Source of the DNA: Hyphomicrobiales bacterium
GTDB taxonomy: Bacteria > Pseudomonadota > Alphaproteobacteria > Rhizobiales > Rhizobiaceae
Assembly (NCBI GenBank): GCA_900473745.1
Contig: UCMW01000001.1
Location: forward strand, 93,091-157,090
Length of the DNA: 64,000 nucleotides
Reading direction: 5' to 3'
Of this stretch, positions 9,613-20,618 are shown piece by piece (the stretch's first letter is position 1; every line of letters begins with the position of its first letter). Position numbers and translations under genes: made by a program. The notes under the pieces are model-generated. The model did not search any database and was not told the origin of the DNA. It worked only from the letters and a program-made list of their open reading frames with translations.

Positions 9613-10578
9613 ATGTTTCTCTCGCAATTGAAGACTGGCGGCGTCATCTGCCGCCAGGGTGAGGCCGCGCGCCTTGTCCCAGGTTACAAGACAACTTACG
9701 AACTCGCGAAGGCAGCCATTGCTGCCGGCACTGATGTGGCAACCCTCATCGAGAAGCAGGGTGCTGGTGATGCCGTCGATCTCGTCGCTCTGGCGGCCGA
9801 AGGCAAGCTGGACTGCCCCGTGCGTCATCCGGATCCGGCTCATATGTACCTGACGGGTACGGGTCTGACACATACCGGTTCGGCATCTGCCCGTGACAGC
9901 ATGCATGCGGATACCGCTGGCATGAGCGATTCCATGAAGATGTTCCGCATGGGCATGGAAGGCGGCAAGCCGAAGCCCGGCGAAATCGGCGTCCAGCCGG
10001 AATGGTTCTACAAGGGCAACGGCTTCAACGCAGTTGCGCCTGGCGAAGACCTCGTCTCGCCATCTTTCGCGCTCGATGGTGGTGAAGAGCCGGAAATGGC
10101 CGGTTACTACATCATCGGCGACGACGGGACCGCGCATCGCCTCGGCTTTTCGGTCGCCAACGAATTCTCCGACCACGTGACCGAGAAGATCAACTACCTC
10201 TTCCTCGCACACTCCAAGCTGCGTCCGGCCTCCTTCGGTCCGGAACTGCGTGTCGGCGCCCTGCCCGACCACGTCGAAGGCATTTCGCGCATCGTGCGCG
10301 CTGGCCAGACCGTCTGGGAAAAGCCGTTCCTCTCGGGTGAGGCCAACATGTCCCACACGATCGCGAACCTGGAGTATCACCACTTCAAGTATGCGCTGTT
10401 CTGCCAGCCGGGCGATCTGCACGTGCACATGTACGGGACAGCAACGCTTTCGGTGGCCGACGGCTTCGTCACGCAGGAAGGCGATGTCTTCGAAATCGAG
10501 TCCCCGCAATTCGGTCTTCCGCTGCGCAACCGCCTGGCAAAGGCTGCCGCAGAGACCGTCAAGGTGAAGATGCTCTGA
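9613..10578 (+). CDS. gguC: GguC / AraD1-type FAH-superfamily protein
   Basis: The 321-residue cytosolic protein has a fumarylacetoacetate-hydrolase-like C-terminal half. The metal-binding E-x-E type segment EEPEMAGYY is near residue 160. It is the conserved third Ggu gene of Agrobacterium. Relatives called AraD1 are proposed to dehydrate 2-keto-3-deoxy-L-arabinonate to alpha-ketoglutarate semialdehyde. That fits here, because the semialdehyde dehydrogenase needed next is three genes downstream. The activity is inferred from family and context only. It has no signal peptide, so it is not a transporter subunit despite its name. Confidence 0.9.
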   Translation: MFLSQLKTGGVICRQGEAARLVPGYKTTYELAKAAIAAGTDVATLIEKQGAGDAVDLVALAAEGKLDCPVRHPDPAHMYLTGTGLTHTGSASARDSMHADTAGMSDSMKMFRMGMEGGKPKPGEIGVQPEWFYKGNGFNAVAPGEDLVSPSFALDGGEEPEMAGYYIIGDDGTAHRLGFSVANEFSDHVTEKINYLFLAHSKLRPASFGPELRVGALPDHVEGISRIVRAGQTVWEKPFLSGEANMSHTIANLEYHHFKYALFCQPGDLHVHMYGTATLSVADGFVTQEGDVFEIESPQFGLPLRNRLAKAAAETVKVKML

Positions 10579-10627
10579 GCGGATCGGACAACCGACCCGC
10601 CCATTTTCCAGAGACAGGACAAAAGCC

Positions 10628-12373
10628 ATGAGCAAGTTCAAACCGGCGGCCTGGCCGCGCCAACTGAGATCCCAGCATTGGTATGGCGGGACATCCCGCG
10701 ACACGATCTACCATCGTGGCTGGATGAAGAACCAGGGCCACCCGCACGACCTGTTCGACGGGCGTCCTGTCATCGGCATTCTGAACACATGGTCCGACCT
10801 CACCCCCTGCAACGGTCACCTGCGCGAACTCGCTGAAAAGGTGAAGGCCGGGGTCTGGGAAGCCGGTGGTTTCCCGGTCGAAGTTCCGGTCTTTTCGGCG
10901 TCGGAAAACACCTTCCGTCCGACGGCGATGATGTATCGCAACCTGGCGGCTCTGGCCGTCGAGGAAGCCATGCGCGGCCAGCCGATCGATGGTGCCGTGC
11001 TGCTCGTCGGCTGTGACAAGACAACCCCTTCGCTCGTCATGGGCGCCGCTTCGACCGACATTCCCTCGATTGTCGTTACCGGCGGTCCAATGCTGAACGG
11101 CTATTTCCGCGGCGAACGCGTCGGGTCCGGCACGCATCTGTGGAAGTTCTCCGAAGCCGTGAAGGCGGGTGAGATGACCCAGGAGGAGTTCGTCGAAGCC
11201 GAAGCCTCGATGTCTCGTTCCAGCGGTACCTGCAACACCATGGGCACGGCCTCGACCATGGCCTCCATGGTCGAAGCCCTCGGCATGGCACTTTCGGGCA
11301 ACGCCGCGATCCCCGCTGTCGACAGCCGCCGCAAGGTGATGGCCCAGCTTTCCGGTCGCCGGATCGTGCAGATGGTCAAGGATGACCTGAAGCCCTCCGA
11401 CATCATGACCAAGGAAGCCTTCGAGAACGCCATCCGTGTCAACGGCGCGATCGGCGGCTCGACCAATGCCGTCGTGCATATCCTGGCCATGGCGGGCCGC
11501 GTCGGCATCGATCTGACGCTCGACGACTGGGATCGCCTCGGCCGCGACATCCCGACGATCGTCAACCTGATGCCCTCGGGCAAGTACCTCATGGAAGAGT
11601 TCTTCTATGCCGGCGGCCTGCCCGTCGTCATCAAGCGTCTCGGCGAAGCCGGCAAGCTCAACAAGGATGCGCTGACCGTCTCGGGCGAAAGCATCTGGGA
11701 CGAGGTCAAGGACGTTCGCAACTGGAACGAGGATGTCATCCTCCCGGTCGAGAAGGCACTGACGCAGCAGGGTGGTATCGTCGTTCTGCGCGGCAATCTC
11801 GCGCCGAAGGGCTGTGTGTTGAAGCCGTCCGCAGCTTCCGCGCACTTGATGAAGCATCGCGGCCGCGCCGTGGTCTTCGAAGACATCGACGACTACAAGG
11901 CGAAGATCAACGACGAGGCGCTCGATATCGACGAGACCTGCGTCATGGTGCTGAAGAACTGTGGCCCGCGCGGCTATCCCGGCATGGCCGAAGTCGGCAA
12001 TATGGGTCTGCCGCCAAAGGTCCTGCGCAAGGGCATCACCGACATGGTCCGCATTTCGGATGCGCGCATGTCCGGCACCGCCTATGGCACCGTTCTCCTG
12101 CACACCTCGCCGGAAGCCGCGCGCGGCGGTCCGCTCGCGATCGTCAAGAACGGTGACTTCATCGAGCTCGACGTTGATGCCCGCCGCATTCATCTCGATA
12201 TCTCCGAGGAAGAAATGCAGCGCCGTCTCGCCGACTGGCGCCCCTCTGTCGAGCCGCCGGCGAGCGGTTATGCCAAGCTCTTCCACGATCATGTCGAGGG
12301 CGCGGATACCGGTGCCGATTTCGACTTCCTGAAGGGCTGCCGCGGTTCGCCGGTCGGCAAGGACGCACACTGA
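10628..12373 (+). CDS. IlvD/Edd-family sugar-acid dehydratase (arabinonate/galactonate type)
   Basis: The 581-residue protein belongs to the IlvD/Edd Fe-S dehydratases. Cluster and active-site motifs are visible: GCDKTTPS, SGTCNTMGTAST and NGAIGGSTNAV. The N-terminal RSQHWYGG segment is typical of the sugar-acid branch rather than of dihydroxyacid dehydratase. In this operon it should convert L-arabinonate and/or D-galactonate to the 2-keto-3-deoxy acid. It starts 49 bases after gguC with a GAGACAGGA ribosome-binding region. Specificity for arabinonate, galactonate or both cannot be read from sequence alone. Confidence 0.93.
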   Translation: MSKFKPAAWPRQLRSQHWYGGTSRDTIYHRGWMKNQGHPHDLFDGRPVIGILNTWSDLTPCNGHLRELAEKVKAGVWEAGGFPVEVPVFSASENTFRPTAMMYRNLAALAVEEAMRGQPIDGAVLLVGCDKTTPSLVMGAASTDIPSIVVTGGPMLNGYFRGERVGSGTHLWKFSEAVKAGEMTQEEFVEAEASMSRSSGTCNTMGTASTMASMVEALGMALSGNAAIPAVDSRRKVMAQLSGRRIVQMVKDDLKPSDIMTKEAFENAIRVNGAIGGSTNAVVHILAMAGRVGIDLTLDDWDRLGRDIPTIVNLMPSGKYLMEEFFYAGGLPVVIKRLGEAGKLNKDALTVSGESIWDEVKDVRNWNEDVILPVEKALTQQGGIVVLRGNLAPKGCVLKPSAASAHLMKHRGRAVVFEDIDDYKAKINDEALDIDETCVMVLKNCGPRGYPGMAEVGNMGLPPKVLRKGITDMVRISDARMSGTAYGTVLLHTSPEAARGGPLAIVKNGDFIELDVDARRIHLDISEEEMQRRLADWRPSVEPPASGYAKLFHDHVEGADTGADFDFLKGCRGSPVGKDAH

Positions 12374-12383
12374 GGACCTGACG

Positions 12384-13313
12384 ATGGCAGATCGTATTCC
12401 GCTCGCGCTTGTCGGCATCGGCAAGATCGCCCGCGACCAGCACATCCCGTCGATCGAAGGCGGTCAGGACTTCGTCGTTGCCGTCGGCGTCAGCCGTCAC
12501 GGCAAGGTCGAGGGTGCCGAGAACTTCACCGACTTCGATGCTTTCCTGGCCGCGCGCCCGGACATCAAGGTCGTGTCGCTCTGCACCCCGCCTGAAGTGC
12601 GCTTCGACATGGCAAAGGCTGCAATCGCAGCCGGCCGTCATGTCCTGATGGAAAAGCCACCGGCGACCACTTTGGGCGAGGCAGAGGCTCTGACCGAACT
12701 TGCTGCCAAGGCTGGCGTCACCTTGTTTGCCACCTGGCACTCGCGCTTTGCGCTCGGTGTCGAGCCCGCTCGGCAGTGGCTTTCCGACAAGGTCATCCAG
12801 TCGATTTCGATCGTCTGGAAGGAAGACGTGCGTCGCTGGCATCCCGGCCAGGCCTGGATCTGGGAACCGGGTGGCTTCGGCGTTTTCGATCCCGGTATTA
12901 ACGCCCTTTCGATCCTCACGGAAATCGTTCCGGGTCATATTATGGTGCAGAACTCGGTTCTTGAGTTCCCCGAAAACAAGAAGCAGCCGATTGCCGCTTC
13001 CATCGCCATGCGGACCGTCGAAGGCGCGCCCATCTCGGCCGAATTCGACTGGCGACAGGAAGGACCGCAGACGTGGGATATCACAGTCCAGACGAATGCC
13101 GGCGAGCTGCGTCTTTCAAAGGGAGGTTCGGAACTCTATATCGGGGGTAAGGAACAGGCGTCCGGCCCGGACCGCGAATATGCGGGAATCTACGAACGCT
13201 TCGCCCATCTCATCCGCTCCCGCCAGAGCGATACCGACTATCAGCCGCTGCGCATCGTGGCGGATTCGTTCCTTTGCGGGGAACGAAAAGTCGTCGCTCA
13301 CTTCGAAGACTGA
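12384..13313 (+). CDS. Gfo/Idh/MocA oxidoreductase, probable D-galactose 1-dehydrogenase
   Basis: This 309-residue protein has an N-terminal Rossmann fold (VGIGKIARDQHIPSI), the family EKPP motif and the C-terminal Gfo/Idh/MocA sheet domain. The WEPGGFGVFDPGINALSI block resembles pseudomonad NAD(P)-dependent galactose dehydrogenase, where the Asp in this block is catalytic. It would oxidise galactose, and probably L-arabinose, to the lactone, which is the first step of the pathway encoded by its neighbours. It lies 10 bases after the dehydratase and 21 before the aldehyde dehydrogenase. No lactonase gene is in the operon. Confidence 0.88.
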   Translation: MADRIPLALVGIGKIARDQHIPSIEGGQDFVVAVGVSRHGKVEGAENFTDFDAFLAARPDIKVVSLCTPPEVRFDMAKAAIAAGRHVLMEKPPATTLGEAEALTELAAKAGVTLFATWHSRFALGVEPARQWLSDKVIQSISIVWKEDVRRWHPGQAWIWEPGGFGVFDPGINALSILTEIVPGHIMVQNSVLEFPENKKQPIAASIAMRTVEGAPISAEFDWRQEGPQTWDITVQTNAGELRLSKGGSELYIGGKEQASGPDREYAGIYERFAHLIRSRQSDTDYQPLRIVADSFLCGERKVVAHFED

Positions 13314-13334
13314 CATCAAAAGGAGGCCCATCCC

Positions 13335-14849
13335 ATGGCCTATACACCGACTGGAAAACACCTGATCGCCGGCAACTGGGTTGCCAGCACGGATACTTTC
13401 ACCTCGTCGCCTGCCACGGGCTCCTCCCACACCTTCTCGAAGGGCACCCCTGCGCTCGTCGATCAGGCCGCCAAGGCAGCGGAAGAGGCATTCGAGACCT
13501 ATGCCTATTCGACGCGCGAAGAACGTGCCGCTTTCCTCGACGCCATCGCCGAGGAAATCGATGCACGCGGTGATGCGATCACCGAGATCGGCTCCCAGGA
13601 AACCGGCCTGCCGGAAGCGCGCCTGATCGGCGAGCGTGGCCGTACAGTCGGGCAGCTTCGTCTTTTCGCGGCGCATATCCGCAAGGGCGATTACCTTGAC
13701 CGTCGTCACGACGAAGCCCTGCCCGATCGCAAGCCGCTGCCACGTCCGGACCTGAAGATGGTCCAGCGTCCGATCGGCCCGGTCGCCGTCTTCGGTGCCT
13801 CCAACTTCCCGCTCGCCTTCTCCACGGCTGGCGGTGACACGGCAGCGGCTCTCGCTGCCGGTTGCCCTGTCGTCGTCAAGGCGCATGATGCCCATCCGGG
13901 CACGGGCGAAATCGTCGCCTCCGCCATCGATGCCGCCATCAAGCGTTGCGGCGTTCATCCGGGCGTCTTCTCGCTCGTACATGGCGGCAGCCGCGACGTC
14001 GGCCAGGCCCTCGTCCAGCATCCGCTGATCAAGGCCGTCGGTTTCACCGGGTCGCTCGGCGGCGGTCGCGCCCTCTTCGATCTCTGCGCGCAGCGTCCGG
14101 AGCCGATCCCGTTCTTCGGCGAACTCGGCTCGGTCAACCCGATGTTCATGCTGCCCAAGGCGATCGCCACCCGTGGTGAAGCCATTGCCAAGGGCTGGGT
14201 CGGTTCGCTGACCATGGGCGCGGGCCAGTTCTGCACCAATCCGGGGATCGTCGTCCTGCTGAAGGGCGCGGACACCGACAAGTTCGTCGAAACGGCCACT
14301 GAATCGCTTTCCGGCGTTGGTCCGCAGACCATGCTGACGGATGGAATCGCCGACGCCTACCGCAAGGGTGCGACGAAAATCGCAGGCACCGAGGGCGTCC
14401 GCTCGCTCGTCACTTCTACTTGCGATCTGCGCAATGCAACGCCCTATCTGTTCCAGACGACCGCGAAGGACTGGCTCGACAACCATGTGCTCGGCGAAGA
14501 AGTGTTCGGTCCGCTCGGCCTTGTTGTCATCGCCGAGAGCGAAGACGAAATGGTCGCCATGGCACGCAGCCTTTCCGGCCAGCTGACAGCTTCGATGCAT
14601 CTCGCCGATGGTGACGAGACGCTCGGCAAGCGCCTGATGCCGATTCTGGAGCGCAAGGCTGGTCGCGTGCTCGCCAACGGCTTCCCGACCGGCGTCGAAG
14701 TGGCTGATTCCATGGTTCACGGTGGCCCCTACCCTGCGTCGACGAACTTTGGTGCCACGTCTGTCGGCACGCTCTCGATCCGTCGCTTCCTGCGCCCGGT
14801 CTGCTTCCAGGACATTCCGGCAGCTCTCCTGCCGATCGATCTCACCTGA
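13335..14849 (+). CDS. Aldehyde dehydrogenase, probable 2,5-dioxovalerate dehydrogenase
   Basis: The 504-residue protein belongs to the ALDH superfamily, with catalytic C300 in GAGQFCTNPG and general base E263 in FGELGSVNP. This subgroup oxidises alpha-ketoglutarate semialdehyde (2,5-dioxovalerate) to alpha-ketoglutarate, the last step of the L-arabinose/D-xylose oxidative route. Galactose breakdown by DgoK/DgoA does not need such an enzyme. Its presence therefore suggests the operon also serves pentoses, with GguC supplying the semialdehyde. A ribosome-binding site (AAAGGAGG) lies just ahead of the start. Confidence 0.93.
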   Translation: MAYTPTGKHLIAGNWVASTDTFTSSPATGSSHTFSKGTPALVDQAAKAAEEAFETYAYSTREERAAFLDAIAEEIDARGDAITEIGSQETGLPEARLIGERGRTVGQLRLFAAHIRKGDYLDRRHDEALPDRKPLPRPDLKMVQRPIGPVAVFGASNFPLAFSTAGGDTAAALAAGCPVVVKAHDAHPGTGEIVASAIDAAIKRCGVHPGVFSLVHGGSRDVGQALVQHPLIKAVGFTGSLGGGRALFDLCAQRPEPIPFFGELGSVNPMFMLPKAIATRGEAIAKGWVGSLTMGAGQFCTNPGIVVLLKGADTDKFVETATESLSGVGPQTMLTDGIADAYRKGATKIAGTEGVRSLVTSTCDLRNATPYLFQTTAKDWLDNHVLGEEVFGPLGLVVIAESEDEMVAMARSLSGQLTASMHLADGDETLGKRLMPILERKAGRVLANGFPTGVEVADSMVHGGPYPASTNFGATSVGTLSIRRFLRPVCFQDIPAALLPIDLT

Positions 14850-14858
14850 GGACATGCC

Positions 14859-15788
14859 GTGACCCCATCACCGTTTGCCGCGCTCGTCGACTGGGGCACC
14901 AGCAACCTTCGAATCTGGCTGACCGACAGCCAGGGCGTGGTGATCGGTGAACGTCAATCTGCAGAGGGTATGGGCAGCCTGGACAAGGCTGCCTATCCCG
15001 CCGTTCTTGAGGGGCATCTCACAGCGCTCGGTGCAAACCAGGACCTCCCTGTGGTCATCGCCGGCATGGCGGGCGCCCGCACAGGCTGGCGTGAAGCACC
15101 CTATGTGGAGACGCCTGCGCCTCTCGTCGGCCTCTTCCAGCATGCCGTCCAGCCGGAGGGCGTGAATCGCCCTGTCTACATTCTGCCCGGTGTCTGCCAG
15201 CGCGAGGGCGGCGCCTACGACGTCATGCGTGGTGAGGAAACCCAGCTTGCCGGCGCGCTGGAGCAGGGTCTGGACAACGCCCTGTTCTGCCTTCCGGGCA
15301 CCCATTCCAAGTGGGCTCTTGTCGAGAATGGCCAGATCAGCCGTTTCTCGACCGTGATGACGGGCGAATTGTTCAATTTGATTAGCCGGCAATCGATCCT
15401 CCGTCTGTCGGTGCCGGAGGATGGAGACGCCGAGGCGGATCCGGAGATCTTTGACGCCGCTGTCACGCAAGCCCTCGAACCCGGGTTTGCGCTGACATCC
15501 ATACTCTTCTCGATCCGTGCCGAGGGCCTGCTGGCATCGGACACCAAGACCAATCCTGCAGCGCGTCTCTCCGGTCTCCTGATCGGTGCAGAGATCGCTG
15601 CCATCCGAGATGACCTCCTGCGCCACGGCAGGGCCTATCTCATCGGCACGGGTAAACTTACGCGTCTCTACGCGCGTGCTCTCTCCAAGGCCGGCGGTGA
15701 AGCCGTCCTGCTCGATGGCGGGCTGCTCGTGCGCCGTGGACTGCTCGCATCTGCCCTGTCGCTCTTCGATCACGAATTCAAGGACTGA
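14859..15788 (+). CDS. dgoK: 2-dehydro-3-deoxygalactonokinase
   Basis: The 309-residue protein matches the DgoK kinase family (ASKHA fold). It has the N-terminal phosphate-1 motif VDWGTSNLRIWL, followed by GMAGARTGWREAPYVETPAPL and LPGTHSKWALVENG. It phosphorylates 2-keto-3-deoxygalactonate with ATP, giving the 6-phosphate that DgoA cleaves. It starts 9 bases after the aldehyde dehydrogenase and ends 4 bases before dgoA, so it is clearly part of the same transcript. Confidence 0.95.
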   Translation: MTPSPFAALVDWGTSNLRIWLTDSQGVVIGERQSAEGMGSLDKAAYPAVLEGHLTALGANQDLPVVIAGMAGARTGWREAPYVETPAPLVGLFQHAVQPEGVNRPVYILPGVCQREGGAYDVMRGEETQLAGALEQGLDNALFCLPGTHSKWALVENGQISRFSTVMTGELFNLISRQSILRLSVPEDGDAEADPEIFDAAVTQALEPGFALTSILFSIRAEGLLASDTKTNPAARLSGLLIGAEIAAIRDDLLRHGRAYLIGTGKLTRLYARALSKAGGEAVLLDGGLLVRRGLLASALSLFDHEFKD

Positions 15789-15792
15789 ACCC

Positions 15793-16425
15793 ATGACCGC
15801 CTCCGTCGCTTGGCCTGTGCTCCGCCGCAATCTCGTTGCCATCCTGCGTGGCATCAAGCCAGAGGAAATCGAAGCGACGGTGGACGCGCTGATCGAGGCA
15901 GGCTTCGAGGCGATCGAGGTGCCATTGAATTCGCCGGATCCCTTCGTATCCATCGAGAAGGCACGCAAACGCGCTCCGGCGAATGTCCTGATCGGCGCAG
16001 GGACGGTTCTTGAGGTTGCTCAGGTGGACCGCCTGAACGATGTCGGCGGTAATCTGCTGGTCACGCCGAATGTCGAACCCGACGTCATCCGCCGCGCCGT
16101 GTCGCATGGCATGGTCGCCATGCCGGGCGTTTTCACGCCGACCGAGGCTCTGCTCGCTGCGAAGTCTGGCGCCGCAGCGCTCAAGTTCTTCCCGGCCAGC
16201 GTGCTCGGCCCGAGCGGCATCTCGGCCATCAAGGCCATCCTGCCGGCGCATCTTCCGCTGGGCGCTGTGGGTGGCGTCTCAGACGCGAATTTCGCGGACT
16301 ATTGGAATGTGGGTGTCCGTGCTTTCGGACTCGGCTCCAGCCTCTACAAGCCGGGTGACGACGCGAAGATCATCGGCGAGCGTGCGGTGAGGTCCGTACG
16401 TGCTTACGACGCACTTCTGGCCTGA
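15793..16425 (+). CDS. dgoA: 2-dehydro-3-deoxy-6-phosphogalactonate aldolase
   Basis: The 210-residue class I aldolase of the KDPG/KDPGal family cleaves KDPGal to pyruvate and glyceraldehyde-3-phosphate. The family's active-site blocks are visible: LVAILRGI with the usual Arg, EVPLNSP with the Glu, and the Schiff-base lysine in AALKFFPAS. The start at 15793 leaves the usual N-terminus; longer in-frame upstream sequence overlaps dgoK and is not needed. This is the last gene of the chvE operon. No clear T-rich terminator follows it. Confidence 0.95.
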   Translation: MTASVAWPVLRRNLVAILRGIKPEEIEATVDALIEAGFEAIEVPLNSPDPFVSIEKARKRAPANVLIGAGTVLEVAQVDRLNDVGGNLLVTPNVEPDVIRRAVSHGMVAMPGVFTPTEALLAAKSGAAALKFFPASVLGPSGISAIKAILPAHLPLGAVGGVSDANFADYWNVGVRAFGLGSSLYKPGDDAKIIGERAVRSVRAYDALLA

Positions 16426-16707
16426 CGGATCTGGTCTGACACCAATACGGAGATTATCGCCTGCCGCCGGTCTTTTGCGGCCGCTGGCGCGGCTTGCCGC
16501 CGTCGGCTGTGACAGTCGTCACGTGCCGAAGCGGATAAATGCGCCGATGCCCAATTTTGAACATACCGCCGCCGTTTTTTGAGATAGTATATAACTAACT
16601 TGGTTGGCGCGGTGCGCCAAACGGTCCGGTCTGGCGCATTGACCCCTTACCCCCAGCCCCCCAATGCTTCCGGGCCGGACCACACCAAGCCTTTTACCCC
16701 CTGAAAA
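16426..16707. other. Gap between dgoA and the convergent DUF1223 gene
   Basis: No gene is visible. The stretch near 16575-16600 is AT-rich after a run of six T (16575-16580). A perfect 7-bp hairpin (TTGGCGC-GGT-GCGCCAA, 16604-16620) follows. Neither forms a textbook terminator, although transcripts from both sides must end here. Confidence 0.4.
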
Positions 16708-17496
16708 TCAGAGTGTCTTGGCCGGTGTCATCATCACGGTGGCGCCGATGATTCGCGAAGGGTTGCCGCCTCCATCCGCCGCCTGCAGCAGAATCGCGAT
16801 CCCGTCGCTCTTGTCGTCGCCCATGGGTTTGGCCGGGAGCGTCAGGTCGAGCGACTGGCCATGCCACATGCCGACCGTCTGTACATCGGTGACGCTGTGC
16901 CAGTAGTTCAAATTCTGTCCGAGGTTTTCGCCCTTGAGAACCTCGACCGTCTGGTTCTGGCGGAAATACACGACCACGACATTCGCCTTGCCGGCGCCCT
17001 GACCAATCGAAATCGACAACTGGTCGTCGTGACGAGCGGCCGTAACCGGAACCACAAGTCCCTTGCCGCTCGAATTCATGCGGTCCAGTCTGCGATTGAC
17101 CTCTGCGGCATCCGTACCCTTGAGATGATCGCGACCATTCAGCACAGCCTGGGGCGTATAGACACCGTTGCGGCCGAAGGTCTTGGCATAGGCATATTGC
17201 CTTGCCGTATTTTCCTTGGTTGCCAGGGTGTCGGCCCAGCCCAAATAGTTCCAGTAATCGACGTGATAGGACAGAGCGACGACTTTACCTTCGCGAACCA
17301 GCTGCTCGAAGGCGCGGTCGGCCGGTGGGCAGGAGCGGCATCCCTGCGAGGTGAAAAGTTCCACGACACCCTTCGGGGTGGAAAAGTCTTCAGCTTTCGC
17401 CGCAGGTGCTAAAAAACCGACGAACGGCGCCAGGCACAGCGCGGCAAGCCTTGCCCACGTCCTCTGTCTCCCTGTTCTCGTCTTTGCCTGCAACAT
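16708..17496 (-). CDS. DUF1223 thioredoxin-fold protein, exported
   Basis: The 262-residue protein begins with a basic, then hydrophobic segment (about residues 11-35, ending APAAKA), which fits a Sec signal peptide. The DUF1223 domain follows, with a thioredoxin-like CxxC (C53 and C56 in TSQGCRSCPPAD) and the family block HVDYWNYLGWADTLA. Family members are uncharacterised periplasmic or membrane-associated proteins, possibly redox-active. It stands alone on the minus strand between dgoA and acnA. No substrate can be inferred. Confidence 0.88.
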   Translation of the reverse strand: MLQAKTRTGRQRTWARLAALCLAPFVGFLAPAAKAEDFSTPKGVVELFTSQGCRSCPPADRAFEQLVREGKVVALSYHVDYWNYLGWADTLATKENTARQYAYAKTFGRNGVYTPQAVLNGRDHLKGTDAAEVNRRLDRMNSSGKGLVVPVTAARHDDQLSISIGQGAGKANVVVVYFRQNQTVEVLKGENLGQNLNYWHSVTDVQTVGMWHGQSLDLTLPAKPMGDDKSDGIAILLQAADGGGNPSRIIGATVMMTPAKTL

Positions 17497-17603
17497 GCTG
17501 ATGCCATGCCTTTCCTGAACGCTGCACTGATACTCTCTCCGCCCCCGAGCGCAAAGTCACGATGGGGTGAAATTTTAGTCAACAGACCAATTCCGGCGTG
17601 CAC

Positions 17604-17630
17604 GAAAAAAGCCGCCGGTTGCCCGGCGGC
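17604..17630 (-). terminator. Terminator of acnA
   Basis: A perfect 8-bp GC stem (17611-17618 with 17623-17630, loop TTGC) is followed on the minus strand by six T residues (A run at 17605-17610). This is a textbook intrinsic terminator about 25 bases past the acnA stop. Confidence 0.9.
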
Positions 17631-17654
17631 TTTTCACTTGGCTTATGAAACCGA

Positions 17655-20348
<2,694 letters not shown>

Positions 20349-20529
20349 GGATAGAAACCCCGCATATTCTGATAGCCAACACAATCGTGCGGACGCCTAT
20401 GCACTTCATGCACATCAGGATGCGGGTACGACCATTTCCGCTGTCCGCACGTGAAAATCGCTCCTCGCGATGTCCAAGTTCGGCACAAGGATGAACTTCA
20501 CGCCGGCCGCTGGCGTGGTTGCAGGTCTT

Positions 20530-20544
20530 ATAGATAATTTCTAA
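20530..20544. promoter_or_regulatory. Irr/ICE-like site between acnA and ccmA
   Basis: The sequence ATAGAT-AAT-TTCTAA matches the rhizobial iron-control element as I recall it (TTAGAA-N3-TTCTAA). The right half matches 6/6 and the left half 4/6. It lies between genes for an Fe-S enzyme and for cytochrome c/haem maturation, both plausible Irr targets under iron limitation. The assignment is by eye only. Confidence 0.4.
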
Positions 20545-20618
20545 GAAAGGCGCCAGACCGACGAAGGACGAAATCGGATTTTTTTATGAGGCAGGCCTCA
20601 TCCTGCCAGAAAGCGACC

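Noticed and set aside
10559..12445. 628-residue open frame antisense to the sugar-acid dehydratase
   Set aside because: It mirrors a clearly conserved gene and shows no domain; its composition is typical of an antisense shadow.
13116..14855. 579-residue open frame antisense to the aldehyde dehydrogenase
   Set aside because: The plus-strand gene has catalytic Cys and Glu in place and operon spacing; the antisense frame has none.
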